This document shows positions 23,888 through 36,659 of a stretch of 64,000 nucleotides of DNA, piece after piece. Below the pieces are notes generated by a model. That model was not told the origin of the DNA and searched no databases. It saw only the letters and a list, made by a program, of their open reading frames with translations. The translations under genes and the position numbers were made by a program. The stretch is from Ochotona curzoniae (Eukaryota > Chordata > Mammalia > Lagomorpha > Ochotonidae), in contig NW_024464918.1 of assembly GCF_017591425.1 (NCBI RefSeq), positions 22,100,001 through 22,164,000 on the forward strand, in the 5' to 3' direction. The first letter of the stretch is position 1, and each line of letters starts with the position of its first letter.

Positions 23888-26800
23888 GCACACACACACA
23901 GAGCTTGAACAATACTTCTCTCTTTTGCTCCCCCTTGCTTCAAAGCAGAAACTGTCCAACAGACCATTTTAAATCTACTCATAAAGCAATATCAAGCAAA
24001 ATATACTCCTTTCCTGTTTTACAGCATACAGCACAAATTGCCTTGTATGCCTGTTGTTCTTGACAGTTTTCAAAAGTCTCTTCCATCTTCCCTGAGCTTA
24101 ACAATGTCCCTAGAAAGCAAACATGGATGACTGTCATGGTTTTACAAGATGAGAGGAAACCAAGTTCCTAAAAGTAGCATGGTTTGCACAAGGCCAGCCT
24201 GTCTGTAAGTGCCAGAACTAGATTTTAACTTTGGTCTCTTACTGCAAGTCTACTGGGCCACATCAAACGTGTCCCCACACTGCTTAATTGTCTAACTGTG
24301 CTTTAATTGTAGGTGGATAGTTGGTCTTTTTATGACTTTTATATTACTGCAGTGCCCTTTTCTCTATGCCCTCTCCCTCTCAGCTGTTGGGACTCATCAC
24401 CGTCTGCTTTGTTTTTCCATTGCATCAAAGCAGGATATACTTACTCAGTTTCTATTTATCAGTACATAGGAAAATGATATACTCATGAATTAGATCTTGA
24501 TAAGATGTAGTTAGTTTCTTCACAAAAAAAGAAGGGATTGGGAGCTGTGTATGAGAGAATACGCAACCACAAAATATCTGTTACGACAAGCTCCAAGCTT
24601 CCTTTTGGATTGTGTCCATGTTGCTGAAATCCAACTCTAAGCAAGTGGTACAGGTCTGGGCACTTAATCAACGTCAGAAAGCCCTTGTAAGGCTAAATGT
24701 AGGACATTCCAGTTCTTACTGTGAGAGAGAAGCCCAGCTTTCACTGGGGGGAAAAATCCACTCCCAAACCATGCATGGAAAGCATCATTAGACTTCAATT
24801 CAGAATTGCATGGGAACCAACATATGGCTTCCCCTCACACACGGGCAAGCAGTAACCCAATATTAAATCTCTATGAAGCCTGAGCACAATCCTTGTCTCC
24901 CTGTCCAAGACGGCACTCTAAAGGTGACCCCAAGCTATCTTACAGAAAGAAACTGAGAATCAGACACTCCCTTCCATGTTCGCTAACTTCTAAACACTGT
25001 GCTGCTAGTCTCTCCGCTTTCATCAAACCATGACGCTTCCACTTAGGAAAGTCACCTCTTGGGGATCATGCAGACCAGCAACCGACAGAGGACTGCAGGT
25101 GACAAAACTCTGCTTTTCTACTAAACATCTAAAAAAGTGATCAGGTGGGCATCATCTGTAGATGGCTTTAGGGAGCCAGTTTATCATCTCTTCAAAATTC
25201 TGAGAGAGAAAAGAAAATTATTGGCGTGCCACCACCTACCATCTCAAATTTTAAAAAATGTAGGGAGTGGTGGGCAGGAAGAAAGGAGGGGACAGAGAAA
25301 AGGTGGGAATGAGGGAAGTTGAGAAAAATGGAGGAAACTGAATGAATGAATTGCTGTTAATAAGCACCAAAGAGGTTGAATGACATCAAAGTAAAAAGAT
25401 CTTTTTCTCTTCAATTCTTTAATATGGTAATAGGCACTGTATTGCTCTAATAAGGAAATTAGTCCTAAACTAAACACAAGTTTGGTTTTCTGTGAAAGTA
25501 CAGTTTGGGCTGTGATCATTGTGGTCCAATGTTCAAGATCTCATCTACAGACAATGTCCGAAACGCTGACACTTCTCAGTTACATTCTCCGCCCATTTCT
25601 CATTGAGATTTAGTCCTCCCTTTGCCCTAATTCCTCATTGCTCATTCATTCCCTCTAGTTTAATCTAAGCATCAGATTAATCTTCTAAAATAAAGTTCTG
25701 ATGCCACTTCTAAAACCAAATACATCTTTGGGCATTCATGGAAGGGAAGCACTTTCCATATTTCAAAGTTGAAGCTAATGCAAACAGGAGGATAGGGCCA
25801 ATGAGTTGATGACAGGAAAAGAAGAAGGAGTCAGGGAGAGTATGTACGATCAAAGTGGCCCTTAACTTTTGCCCATGATCAATGGGGAAACTGAAGGAAC
25901 AATCATCTTCAACAGTCAAGACTTAGAAATATGGCTGGCATACAACTTGGATCTTCACAGATCTGTCTTAGTGACAACACCATTTCTGAAAGTCCTTGTA
26001 AGGAAATGCTCAAATTCTATTTCTGTATGAATGGAATCAAAAATGAAAGATCCAAGTTGTGCAGATATTCTGCAAAAATCTTAAACATGAAAAAGGTTTG
26101 TCTTCTTCAGTATTCCTCGAAGTTTATAATCCCAAATGTGATTAGAGAATATACTGTATTAACTGTTTGGGGCAGGAAAATACACTTAGAAGCTTTGGTA
26201 ATACATATAACTGAACAACAACTCTGAAGAGGAAGATGGCTAGGACAGAAATAAAGAATGACAATTCTAACAATAAAAATGATATGGAGGATAAACTGGT
26301 TCAACCAGAAATTATAAGCAAAGGAGGAGAATGAAGACAAAGCCAGCTATGAATTGGGAAAGAGATAAGGGAATCAAAGTTCTCATATTCAAATATGGAA
26401 GAATTTTAGAATGGATATTACGAAAACCATGTTGATAATCAGAGAGTAGATCAACATCTCTAAAAACAAGGTGAACAAATAATTTACAAAGATGAAAGAG
26501 AGCAATGACAAGAACATTCTAAAACTAAAGCTGATGGTTTATAATAGGATGGTCATTATAGTTATGTAAAAGTAACATGTACCTTTTTATAGTAATTCTT
26601 TATTCAAGTATTTTCACATTTTCATCACATAAAACCAGGTATATTTATTTGCTAATGATATTATTATACATGAAGAAAAAAATCTCACTGGCCCCATTGT
26701 CATATTTTAGAAATATGCTTCCAATTCTAATTTTTCTCATCTTTTTCCTATTGATCATAAAATATGACTGAATTTAGATAGATTTAGTATGGTTTATTTT

Positions 26801-27159
26801 GTTAATAATATGTTGAAGTTGTCTTTCAAATAACTAGAATGAAAATTATTGTATGAAAAGCACCAGGATTTTTTTTGAATGACAACTTTATCACTTTCAT
26901 CACTGATTCCAAAGTCCCGATTTGAAGTCTTTTGCATTTCCATTTACTAGTTAAGCTAAGAATATAAGAGCAGTTTGGAGAGCACCCACAGGATAATATC
27001 CTATTCAACTTCAGTATTGAATTGTAATATTTATTGCATATTTGTATATGCACTACATGTTGAATTGCTCATGAACCACAAAATTAGAATTCTGAACTTC
27101 GTCCTTTTTGTACAATCATATTTTAAATAAAAACTATAACAGCTTAAAAAATAATTGAG
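22901..27159. other. Intergenic, mostly unique
   Basis: Contains an MIR-like 3' half at about 24130-24260 (GATGAGAGGAAACCAAG ... GTAAGTGCCAGAACTAG), an L2-like end at about 25560-25710 and the alternating tract at 23856. A 199-codon open frame at 23464-24063 is the longest in the window but has no coding signature. Confidence 0.45.
23856..23901. repeat. (CG)n(CA)n alternating tract
   Basis: About 45 bp of strict purine-pyrimidine alternation: GCGCGCGCGC followed by CA units interrupted by one CG. Lies in the middle of the 199-codon frame 23464-24063, where it would encode His-Thr repeats. Confidence 0.95.
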
Positions 27160-27452
27160 GGACTGATGTTGCGGTATAGCGAGTAAACACTGCTTTCACA
27201 ACGTACGTTTATGTCCCAGCTGCTCCACTGCTGGTCCAGCTCCCTGCTGCTGGCCTGGGGGAAACGGCACAAGATGACTCATGCGTTGGTCCCCTGTAAA
27301 CTCCCATGGGAGATGCCATCTAAGGAGTGATTCAGCAGATCAGGGTTCTCTCTCTCTTCCTCATTCCCTCACTCACTATTTCCATATTTCCCTTGCTCCC
27401 CCTCTCCCTCCTCTAACTCTGCCTTATAAAAATAAATCTTCTTTTAAAAAAT
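27160..27452 (+). repeat. C-SINE, old copy
   Basis: GGGACTGATGTTGCGGTATAGC head, GTCCCAGCTGCTCCACTG, CCTGCTGCTGGCCTGGG, long CT-rich stretch, tail TTATAAAAATAAATCTTC. Confidence 0.75.
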
Positions 27453-28389
27453 AATTCTGCTCTTATTGTCCTATTTTGTGGGTATTTTAACAAAATTTTT
27501 CAAACTTAAGTCAAAGGTGTAAAAAGAAAAATTGCAGAAAGTAAGCAAGCATAAAACGGCTTCATATTCTGAACCGTGGTGGGAATTGCTTTTCATGGCC
27601 CCGTTCAACCACACCCACACTGGGTGGCAGCAGCCAGACCTGTGAAGGCTAGGGCTGACTCTACCCTTTATCCAAAGATTGGCCCCAACCAGTATGAGTG
27701 CATCCACATAATCCTATCTCTTACACCACACTGATGGTGTCACCCATCCGTCAGCATGGGACACTCCCTTGGCCCCAGTCAAACAGAGCAGGCAAGGACA
27801 ATAAATGGATCAAATCCAGGAAAAAGCAGCAATATTTTTTTCTAGGGTCAAGGTCAAAGGAAGATTAAAGATCACTCTTGCTGAAAAATGTCAGTCATGA
27901 ACTTGTGACCAGAAAGATGGCAGTTCTCTCTCTGCTTCAGAAAGGCAGCCAGGGGATTAAGAGAAAATATCGAAGACAAAGTTGAAAGAAATTGGATGAA
28001 AGTTTTCAACGAGCTATTTCCAAAGCCCAGGTTATTTCTGAACTTTTCTTATAGTAGAGGTAAAATTTTTCTATATTTACTCACTTAGATATTTTCTTAT
28101 GTAACTTGAAGCAGTTTGAGGTTGATTTTTTTGTGTAACAAACAAAATATCCCACTTAAACTATCTATACTATAAAGTTGAAACTCAAAATTTGGCATAT
28201 GTTCATACTCGGGTAACAACTAACCTTCTGTGGTTTCGTTACATCCATCACCACTCTTCAGCCCAGCATTGCCCAATGACACTTTCCATAATGCTACGAC
28301 TCACTAGTTCAATACCACCCATTAGTTATGTACAACCGAGCACCGAAAATGTAACTAGGATGTCTGATATTAACTAATGTGTTTAATTA

Positions 28390-28618
28390 ATGTTTTTTAA
28401 GTTCTTCATTTATTTTTAAAAGCAGAGTTAGAGAAGAAAAGACAGAGATAGAGTCATCTTTCATTCATTGGTTCACTCCCTAAATGGCTACAACAACTAA
28501 GGCTGGGCCAGGCTGGAGCCAGGAGCTTTACACAGGTCTCCCATGTGGGTGGCAGGGGTCCATGTATTTGAATCATCTGCTGCTGCTTTCCCAGGCACAT
28601 TAGAAGGAAGCTGCCTTC
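28390..28618 (-). repeat. C-SINE, inverted, partial
   Basis: TTCATTTATTTTTAAAAGCAG, CATTGGTTCACTCCCTAAATGGC, GGCTGGGCCAGGCTGGAGCC, CTGCTTTCCCAGGCACATTAG. The promoter half is missing. Confidence 0.8.
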
Positions 28619-28639
28619 AGTTTTGGTTCATTTATATTT

Positions 28640-29015
28640 TCTGCTATAGATTGAACTCAAAAATTAAAATCTGACCAAATCACTTCTCCAGTTCAAATTG
28701 TAGAAAAAGTCCTTCATTTCAGTCTCTCTTCAAATCATTGAATGATGCTTTCTTTACATCAAGGTCCTGATTTCCTGAACTATGTATGTTTATTTTGTTG
28801 TATACTCTTCCTTCTTTGTCTATCTCCTTCTTGTCTGATCATAACATTCTATACAGTAAACATGATGAAGTGTAACTCCTTCACTTGTGGTGTCACAGTG
28901 GCATGGATCCTGCCTATCCAATCCAAAATTGTATCCCTTGTGCATAATGCGGTTCCTAGTATTTTGCAGGTCAGAAAGTATCTATTAATCAATGAATAAA
29001 TGAAGGAATGAATAG
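28640..29015 (+). repeat. L2 fragment
   Basis: TCTGACCAAATCACTTCTCC, then a pyrimidine-rich stretch, and an end with CTATTAATCAATGAATAAATGAAGGAATGAAT. Confidence 0.5.
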
Positions 29016-29044
29016 TAAGTCTATGAACATATGTCATGCTGGAA

Positions 29045-29275
29045 CCCAATTAGATGCAATCTTACCACTGGTTTCATCATCAGACAAAAATGAGTTTAGG
29101 TCCTAGCTCTGCCTCTTGTAAGTGGAACGATGTTAAGTTAGTGAATTAACAAGGTCACACCTTAGTTTGTTTTATTTTGTTACTGTTGCTGTTGTTTTTA
29201 AAACAATCTACAAAATGATGATAATTATATCCATCCTGACCTATATTTCAGGGTTGAGTAACTGGGAGGAATATG
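29045..29275 (+). repeat. MIR fragment
   Basis: GTTTAGGTCCTAGCTCTGCCTCTTG, then AAATGATGATAATTATATCC and CAGGGTTGAGTAACTGG. Confidence 0.6.
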
Positions 29276-29850
29276 TCAGTTCCCACATGGGAATGAGCCT
29301 TAAGAATGGGAATTAATCTTAATTAATTCTATGGATCTACTTAATCAAGACAGAGCAGGATATCTGATGTTAAAGACAGACATTTGGCTTTCTGTGCTTT
29401 TTTCCTTTCTAAATAATCCCCAGGCCCTGGGCTGCCAGGGTTGCTGCTGATGACAGCTGTCCACAGCTAAGTCATAAACAACCTGGTGAAAGATGCTTGT
29501 GGAGGATAAAGGGTGGTGTGACCAGATGAACTCAAGCCCTAGTGGTTCACAACATATAGTTACCTGTCCTCTATGGTAATACATTGGAACCCGAGCCTTG
29601 CCCAGGCTCAGCAGAATCATTGGATCAAGAGTTAAGAAATATATGAGCACCAAGAAATTACTTCTTAAGTCATAGGATGCCAAGTCCAAAAGGAATTCCA
29701 ATTCCCAGCTAACCTTTCTTTCAGAAAAATGCAGAAATTTGAGTCCAAGAAGAAGAAAACAGAAGTGCTCAAGATCATACCGCATTAGCTTGCCAAGAGT
29801 AAGCCATGAATTCCCAACTCCTCTATTATCCTCAAGGCAATACCAACACT

Positions 29851-30975
29851 ACTTTTCTTTTAATTAGATACAATTTATATATAGCAAAATATTAAGATAT
29901 ATTTAATTTTACCCTTTCAGTATGAAGTTTTGTGAATCTGGCCAACTACCGACCATTTTGTATAATCAAGATCATATTTTTTATACAAAATGTCCATCTT
30001 TCAAAATAAATTCCTTTGTACTCATTTATAGTAAACTTCTCATTCCCTGCTCAATGGCTATAACTAGGAATCAACTTACTCCCTAATACTTTCTTTTTCA
30101 ACAAACTGGAACTATACGTCACCCAGCAGCTTCAGTCTGGCACCTCTCAGAACAATATTTTGAAATTCATTCATGCTGTTGTATGTGTCATCAATTCATA
30201 TCTGATGTTGTTGAATGGTATTACTGTGTGGCTACACCAGTTTGTTGATTATCAACTCAGACATTGGGACAGTTTTCATCTTGAGGTTATTATCAGTAAA
30301 CACGTATAGTTTTGCATGAACAGACATTGATTTCACTTTATATTTCTCAGAGTAGGGTTTCTGAGGCATATTCTTAAAGATATATTTAATTAAAAAGAAA
30401 ATGCCAAACTGGGCTCATATTTTACATTCCCACAAATAATGCATCAGACTTTCAGTTATCTACCCACTCTTTGGCACTTGCTATTTTGTTCTGTTTTGAT
30501 ATTCCATATTTGGCAATAGATGAATCATGATATTTAATCATCCTCATTTTTCTGATGGTCAATGATACAAGAATATTTTTACATCTACTTAATTGTCATC
30601 TACCCATCTCCTTTAAGTAAGCATTTGTCTTATTTTAATTGAGCATTTTGCCTTTTTTAATTATATTTTTATATTACATTTGAAAAGAGTACATGTTCCA
30701 GAAATTTGAGAATTTAAAGTTTTACATCTAGGTTTGTGGCACATAAATTTTACATATGGTTTAAGGTATCAGTTGAAATGTAATTCCTTTCTTTTTGCAT
30801 ATGGATTCCAATTACTTCATATCAAATGATGGATCAGAACATCTTTTCTCCATGGATTAGCTACGCACCCTCAGGGATGATCAATTGACCATAAAATGTG
30901 TATATATTTCTGGACATTATTTTGTTCCATTAAATGCTTACCTTCCTTCAATATAGCATTGGTTTTATTTCTGAG
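29851..30975 (-). mobile_element. L1 ORF2 3' region, inverted, old
   Basis: In antisense the segment follows L1 ORF2 and 3'UTR order: TCTCATTCCCTGCTCAATGGC, CAACAAACTGGAACTATACG, GAAATTCATTCATGCTGTTGT, GCCAAACTGGGCTCATATTTTACATTCCCAC, TTTTGCATATGGATTCC, ATCAATTGACCATAAAATGTG, TCTGGACATTATTTTGTTCC. It is the longest L1 piece in the window, about 1.1 kb, with many stops. Confidence 0.8.
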
Positions 30976-31544
30976 CTTTATTTTGTGGTATAAAGTAGAG
31001 AGATTGAAAATCTCATACATTATAGGTAAGAATAGAACATAGGAAAATAGTGTGGAAGCTTCTTATGCAGTTAAGCATACACTTAACGTAATGACTCAGC
31101 AATATCACTTTTAAATAACACGTAAGTTGTGAATTAATGATAATGAGCTCAAAGTAAAATCTGCTAAGAGTGACTTTTCAGATTTTCTATTTGATTGTTT
31201 TTTACAAGATGGCTCTAGTTATTTCCCTTTTATTTAACTGTTAGTATCACCATGCAAGTTTCCAAACAAAATTCTGCTGTAATTGTAGCTAGAATTGTGT
31301 TTAGTTTTTACATCACCTGGGAAGAAGTGTTATTTTCTAAATCAGAAACACAATGAACCTCACTTATTCAGGTCATTTTCAATTCTTTCAGCAAAAGTCT
31401 TTTAGCATGTATTCTGTTACACATATTTCCACACATTTGTTATATATTTACATAAATACCTTCTGATTTTGGTGCTATTAGAAATAGTATAATTTAAATG
31501 AATTTACAGTTGTCCCATACAATACACACACAGAAATGCAATAC

Positions 31545-31955
31545 TGTTGTCCACAGTTTCACTTCCTATAACTTCAGTTACCTGTGGTCAACCACAGTAA
31601 AACAAAACAAAACAAAAAAAGTTGTGGAAATTCCAGACCCAATCTACTATTTTTTTTTTTTAAATTGTACACCATTCTAAGCAATGCAATGAAATCCACT
31701 GTCCTACTGCATCCCACCTGGGATGTGAATTGTCTTTGTTCAGAGTATTCATACTTTATGCACTACCACCTAGCAGTCATCTTCATTTTTAGCTTTACTA
31801 TCATGGTTACACAGTGCTTCTGCTCTAGTAATCTTAATGGCCTCAAAGCACAAGAATAGAAATGCTTGTGACTCAGATATGACAAAGAGAAGCCATAAAT
31901 GCTTCTTTAAAGTGAGAAGGTGAATGATCTCGGTTGAATAAAGAAAAATAATATT
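31545..31955 (+). mobile_element. Tigger (pogo/Tc1-mariner) DNA-transposon 5' fragment
   Basis: CAGTTACCTGTGGTCAACCAC, TTAAATTGTACACCATTCTAAGC, CATCCCACCTGGGATGTGAAT, then ATGGCCTCAAAGCACAAGAAT (start of the transposase remnant at 31837) and GACAAAGAGAAGCCATAAATG. This matches the Tigger 5' leader and transposase N-terminus as I recall them (MAPKRKSS...PKRSRK). The frame stops after about 28 codons and the rest is missing. It is interrupted by A- and T-rich expansions at 31598-31670. Confidence 0.75.
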
Positions 31956-31974
31956 AGACTGTGTGTGTCTAGTT

Positions 31975-32365
31975 ATAATTGCTCTATTCTATTAGTTATT
32001 GTAATATACCAACTTTTTAACTTTATAATATATACCTATATATCATATATTTATATATATTTATAATATTGTATCAAATATATTCTCAATATCAGTTATT
32101 TATATTAACATATGATTTATTACATATTTATAATATATCTATATAATACTGACATTATATCTTCATATGACTATATATGATATATAGCACACACATATGG
32201 TTATTATACACTCTATATATGTGTATTTATGTATAAATATATATCTAAATATCTATATTACATGTAAATCTTTACATGCAAATCACATATTATATATTTA
32301 CATATATAAATATTTACATGATATATATGTATATATATCATACATCATATATATATGTGAAAAAC
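31975..32365. repeat. AT-rich low-complexity block
   Basis: About 390 bp almost purely A/T, with many ATATAT runs and inverted TATATA pairs. It follows the Tigger remnant. Potential unpairing element or matrix-attachment type sequence. Confidence 0.85.
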
Positions 32366-32712
32366 CTAGTACACCTAGTTTGGCACTTTCTGCAGTTTCA
32401 GGCACCCACTGAAAGCCTTGAAATGTATACTTCTTAATTATCCTTATTAATTTTCTATTCTGCTGCTTGTTCTACCAAACAATGAGACTAGTTTTGAAAT
32501 TTCTATTATTGTCAATTTGATATTCCTTTTTTCTTACCTGTAAATTTGTGCTTTATAAACTTGAGGAACTAGTGTTACCTGCATATACATTGAAGAATAT
32601 CATGTGCTCTAAATTAACTGACCTCTGGGATTTTGCCATGTCCTTTTTCTCTAAGTTTCTATTAATACTATTTGTTCTGACACTACTACAACAAATCTAA
32701 CATTCTTCTGAC

Positions 32713-33010
32713 TAGATTCTTTTTATTTTATTTATTAATTTGAGAGACACAGAAATATATAATGCTGTCATCCACTGATTTACTTCCCAAATGCAAGCAA
32801 ACAGCCATGAGTGGCCAAAACCAGAAGCTAGAAACTCAACCCAGGTCTCCCATGTGGGTGGTTGGTAGGAACTCAACCACTGCAGCCATCATTATTCCTC
32901 CCAGGGTCTGCATTGTCAGGAAGCTGGAACCAGGAGCCAGGAGCAGCTATTGGACTCCTGTGTGAATGCAGACACCCTAATAGGGAGGATTGAACACTAA
33001 GTCTAATGCT
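32713..33010 (-). repeat. C-SINE, inverted, diverged
   Basis: TTTTATTTTATTTATTAATTTGAGAG, CATCCACTGATTTACTTCCCAAATGC, CCAGGTCTCCCATGTGGGTGG, GGAACCAGGAGCCAGGAGC. Confidence 0.75.
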
Positions 33011-34949
33011 TCATAATGTTTTTCACATTTGTTCACTCTTTTCTAGGTCTTCTTAGTGTGAATTTCTTATATACATATACCCAATGCTCTTAAATTGCAT
33101 ATATATATATTTAATATGATGTTAGCAAAATTCACAGATTTCCTAGATTATTTTTTTTTGCTTCCCATATTTATTGTCTCATTTGGGATTAACTCACGAT
33201 TGTTATTGATCTATGTTATAACCATTGTTGACTGAATAGATAAGATTTCTTTAACAATTTTTCTGTAACTTCTGGTAATTGATACTTTTCAAACTGATTC
33301 TGTACCCATTATCTCACTTAGTCCCACAAACCTTTGAGGTTTGAATATTAAACTTTTATCTGGCACAGATGAATTATATGGGACTAGCACTGAAATATTT
33401 ACACTCTTATTTTAAGGTTACTGTTTTCATCACTCATGCAAAGTCATTATCTCCATGAGATTAACACACATTTTCTTCAATGTTCTCTCCGTCCCAACTC
33501 CACTCCATACTAAGTGCCAAGCTGAAATGTAATCAAGTCCCTCTTCTGCCTTTTTCTCAGCCATAGCTCCAGCTGCTAGAGAAACAAAAGTCACTGGACT
33601 TGGCCACACTGCTTGTTTACACTTCATTCTCTGGCTTGGTCTTTGGCTCTCTCTCCAGTGGGTCTCTGAAAACAATTCTGCCACTGGCTGCAGTTATCCA
33701 TTCACACATTTAACGAGTACTGAACACTCCCTGTTTACTCAGCACTCTCTACTTGTTGGTCATAGTTGTAGGTAAAGTATATGTAAGCACAAATGAGGCA
33801 TGGCCAATGCCTGAGAAGCCAGCGGCTTAATGGATGTGATAATTACATAAATAATAATTTGTGATTCAACATAATGCAAGCTATAATAATAGAGATGTGT
33901 GTTGAATGTCCCAAAGGAAAAGTGATTAATTATGCCTTAGATGAGGTCAGGGATGTGGTTAGGAAGTAATATTTGAACAATGAGTTGATGGAGGTTGACT
34001 ATTCCTATCAAAACAAACAGCTTGATAAAATAGTAAAGAACTGGAAGTATGTTCTATAAGGTAAGAGAGTAAGTTACATAGTTAGAGAAAGGTGAGGGCT
34101 GATAATGCAAAATATCACCATTCATTGGACACACACTGTATTAAGCTCTTTTGAACATACCCTCACTTATACTCATGTATTCTATGAGGTTAATGCCCTT
34201 ATTATACTTTCATTAATCCTGGGAAGCTAAAGTCTGGACAAGTTGCCAACTGCACCCATAATAACCAAGAAGGATATTAAATTATTTTCCAAACACCAAG
34301 GCTGACTTGACATAAACAACCAGGTAAAGTGAGGCAAGTGAGGACTCCACAACCCACAGTCTATTACACTGTGCTAACTTTAAGGTAACTCTGAAGATAC
34401 TGATTGTGACTGAAATATGAAAGAGCTTATGTTTATGCAGTAAAGAGCCATAGAAATTACTAGAGGAGGACAGTGACAATGAATATAAACCTGAGTATGT
34501 TTTCAAGGAATAAAAATGGTAGCAATGTGGATTACAGTCTGGAATGGGGAGAGGCACAAGTCAAGAAGACCTTAGATTACTCGTGCAGTAGTCAGAACAA
34601 AGACCCAGCTTATAATGCTTACAAAAGAGCAAAGAGAATTTGATAAATGTTAAGCATATTTGATGGAAGGCTTTATAGGAAATTGTGAAATAATAGATCC
34701 TGTAGTTTGAAATAGATAAAGAAAATTGGCTTTTCTAAATGGTAACTGGATGTACTGCAAAGGCCTTATATGAAATTCTAAAAGGTAAGTTAAGAACAAC
34801 CAGGAACTTCAGGCTACTAGTTTTAATTCCTGTTAATGTTTTACTCCTGTTCCCAAACATTGTCTATTCCCTCACCCCTCCCTTTCCCCTACTTCCCTTC
34901 CATTATTACCTCTTCCTGGCCTGTTCATTAATGAAAAAACTTTTTATTA
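33011..34949. other. Intergenic, mostly unique
   Basis: MIR-like piece at about 34110-34250 (CATTGGACACACACTGTATTAAGC ... TATGAGGTTAATGCCC). The rest is not recognised. Confidence 0.45.
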
Positions 34950-35215
34950 AGGGATAGGCATTTATCCTGCAGGTTAAGACACCAAATAACCTGTCAGATG
35001 TCGAGATCTGACTCCTGGCTTTGGCTCCTGATTCTAGCTTCCAGCCTGGAAGACAGCAGTCATGCTCAAGTAACTGAGTTCCCCCCACAATGGAGACCTA
35101 GATGCTTGGCTCCTGGCTTCAACTTGCCCAGTGCAAACCCTGGCAGAGATACAGCGAGTGAGCCAGCTGCAGTCATAAATGTGTGCACTCTCACTTTGTA
35201 TCTCTTTCTTAAATT
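34950..35215 (+). repeat. Old C-SINE-like element
   Basis: GGGATAGGCATTTATCCTGCAGGTTAAGACACC head, CTCCTGGCTTTGGCTCCTGATTC, ATACAGCGAGTGAGCCAGC, tail with TCTCACTTTGTATCTCTTTC. Very diverged. Confidence 0.55.
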
Positions 35216-35479
35216 CAATTGGCTTGCTTTAATTTTCTTTCCTATAACAGTAAAGAATTTAATGGTTCATTTTTAGAAATATGTTCTGTTCTTCTGTGCC
35301 TTAACAGATGTCATTCCCCGGTCTTATGTGACTTCAACACCTTGTTTGCATAGCTAACATAACCAATTTCTAAGGGCAAAAAGATACCTCCTTTTCACCA
35401 TGCAATGGTAAGCACTTCCTTCTAATCTTCAGAAATTTGTTCACAACTCCACTAACATTTCTCATATTTGCATTGCGCT

Positions 35480-35645
35480 TATTTGCTTACATGTTTGCCT
35501 TTTCAGCAAAGCTGAGATAGATATCGGTGCTTTTGTATTTTCTTGTTTCCAGTGTCTAGTAAAATTCTTAGCAAATAGTAGAAGCCCAAAGGTTCAGTGA
35601 GTAAGCAATTAATAAATGAATCTGTGACATGAAGATTGACTATGT
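35480..35645 (+). repeat. L2 3'-end fragment
   Basis: CAGTGTCTAGTAAAATTCTTAGC, AAATAGTAGAAGCCCAAAGG and AATAAATGAATCTGTGAC. Confidence 0.5.
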
Positions 35646-36567
35646 TATATGCTACATGTAGAAAGGTGATTAGAGTGGCAAAAGATACTGCCACTCCTTA
35701 GCATGTGGACAACATGGGAATATCAACTCTATCTGAAGTTCTATGCATCCTTTCCAGGGCTGTTCTAAAACCTAAAATGGAAAGAGAGGACTTCGTGATT
35801 TCCTTATGCAGTCTACATGAGAAAAGCATATCCCAGATGTGATATGACTCATGCCCAGTCCCATATTCCACTATCTGATTCTAGATTTTATGTAAGGAAA
35901 TAGTTACGAAGACTTCTCCAGGTAAGGTTTCCAGATTCAGCAAACAAAGCACAGTTATATTTTTACTTAAAAAACTGACCTTTAAACATGTCTTGTGAAG
36001 TATTTGCTTATATTTAAGAACTACACATTACTTACTTAAGAGGTAATTAGATACCACACACTTTACACTGTATCACTAACTCTAATTCATTGTCTTCCAA
36101 GGAGCAAGAAGTTACTGTGTTGCCTGCATGCTTGTTTGACAGGCTCCAGTGAGCTAAAGCACAGATGAATGTGGTGGACCAGAACTTCACATAGAAGCCA
36201 ATGATATAAAAGAGGACACACAGGGATGAATCTGTGGACAAACAGGCTTGGTGACTGCAGTGTTCCTTGCTTGGCCCAGGCTTTAAACCAGTAATAACTG
36301 CCCAGAATACACCAATACAACATAATACATAAGAGCACAAATGCAACCTGTTCACATGTTCTCACTCTGCCTCATTGATGATTTATGCCTATGAACAAAT
36401 AACTTCTCTCCAACTTTGAATTTCCTTATACAAAATGGGGATGATAGTGGTAATCTTCCAATAGCTTTGCTAATATTTAATTTGGTACCAGGTCAGAGTA
36501 GGCAACCTATCATTAATAGTTCTAAAATTGCTTGAATGACTAACTCCCTTCTCAGGGACAACAAAGT

Positions 36568-36629
36568 GGATAGGATAGGATAGGATAGCATAGCATAGCA
36601 TAGCATAGAATAGAATAGAACAGAATAGG
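36568..36629. repeat. Compound pentanucleotide array, 4+4+4 units
   Basis: Twelve 5-bp units in three blocks: GGATA x4, GCATA x4, then GAATA, GAATA, GAACA, GAATA. All units share G-N-ATA with the second base changing block by block. Confidence 0.95.
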
Positions 36630-36659
36630 TTTAGAACAATCCTTTATTTCTTCCTTAAT

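Larger units (their letters stand above)
27453..29850. other. Intergenic between repeats
   Basis: Apart from the listed SINE, L2 and MIR, the stretches 27453-28389 and 29276-29850 show nothing recognisable. The 146-codon - strand frame at 29345-29785 has no family resemblance. Confidence 0.4.

Noticed and set aside
23464..24063. 199-codon open frame, the longest in the window
   Set aside because: It runs through a CA microsatellite as His-Thr repeats, has no recognisable domain and no splice or promoter context. Best explained as chance.
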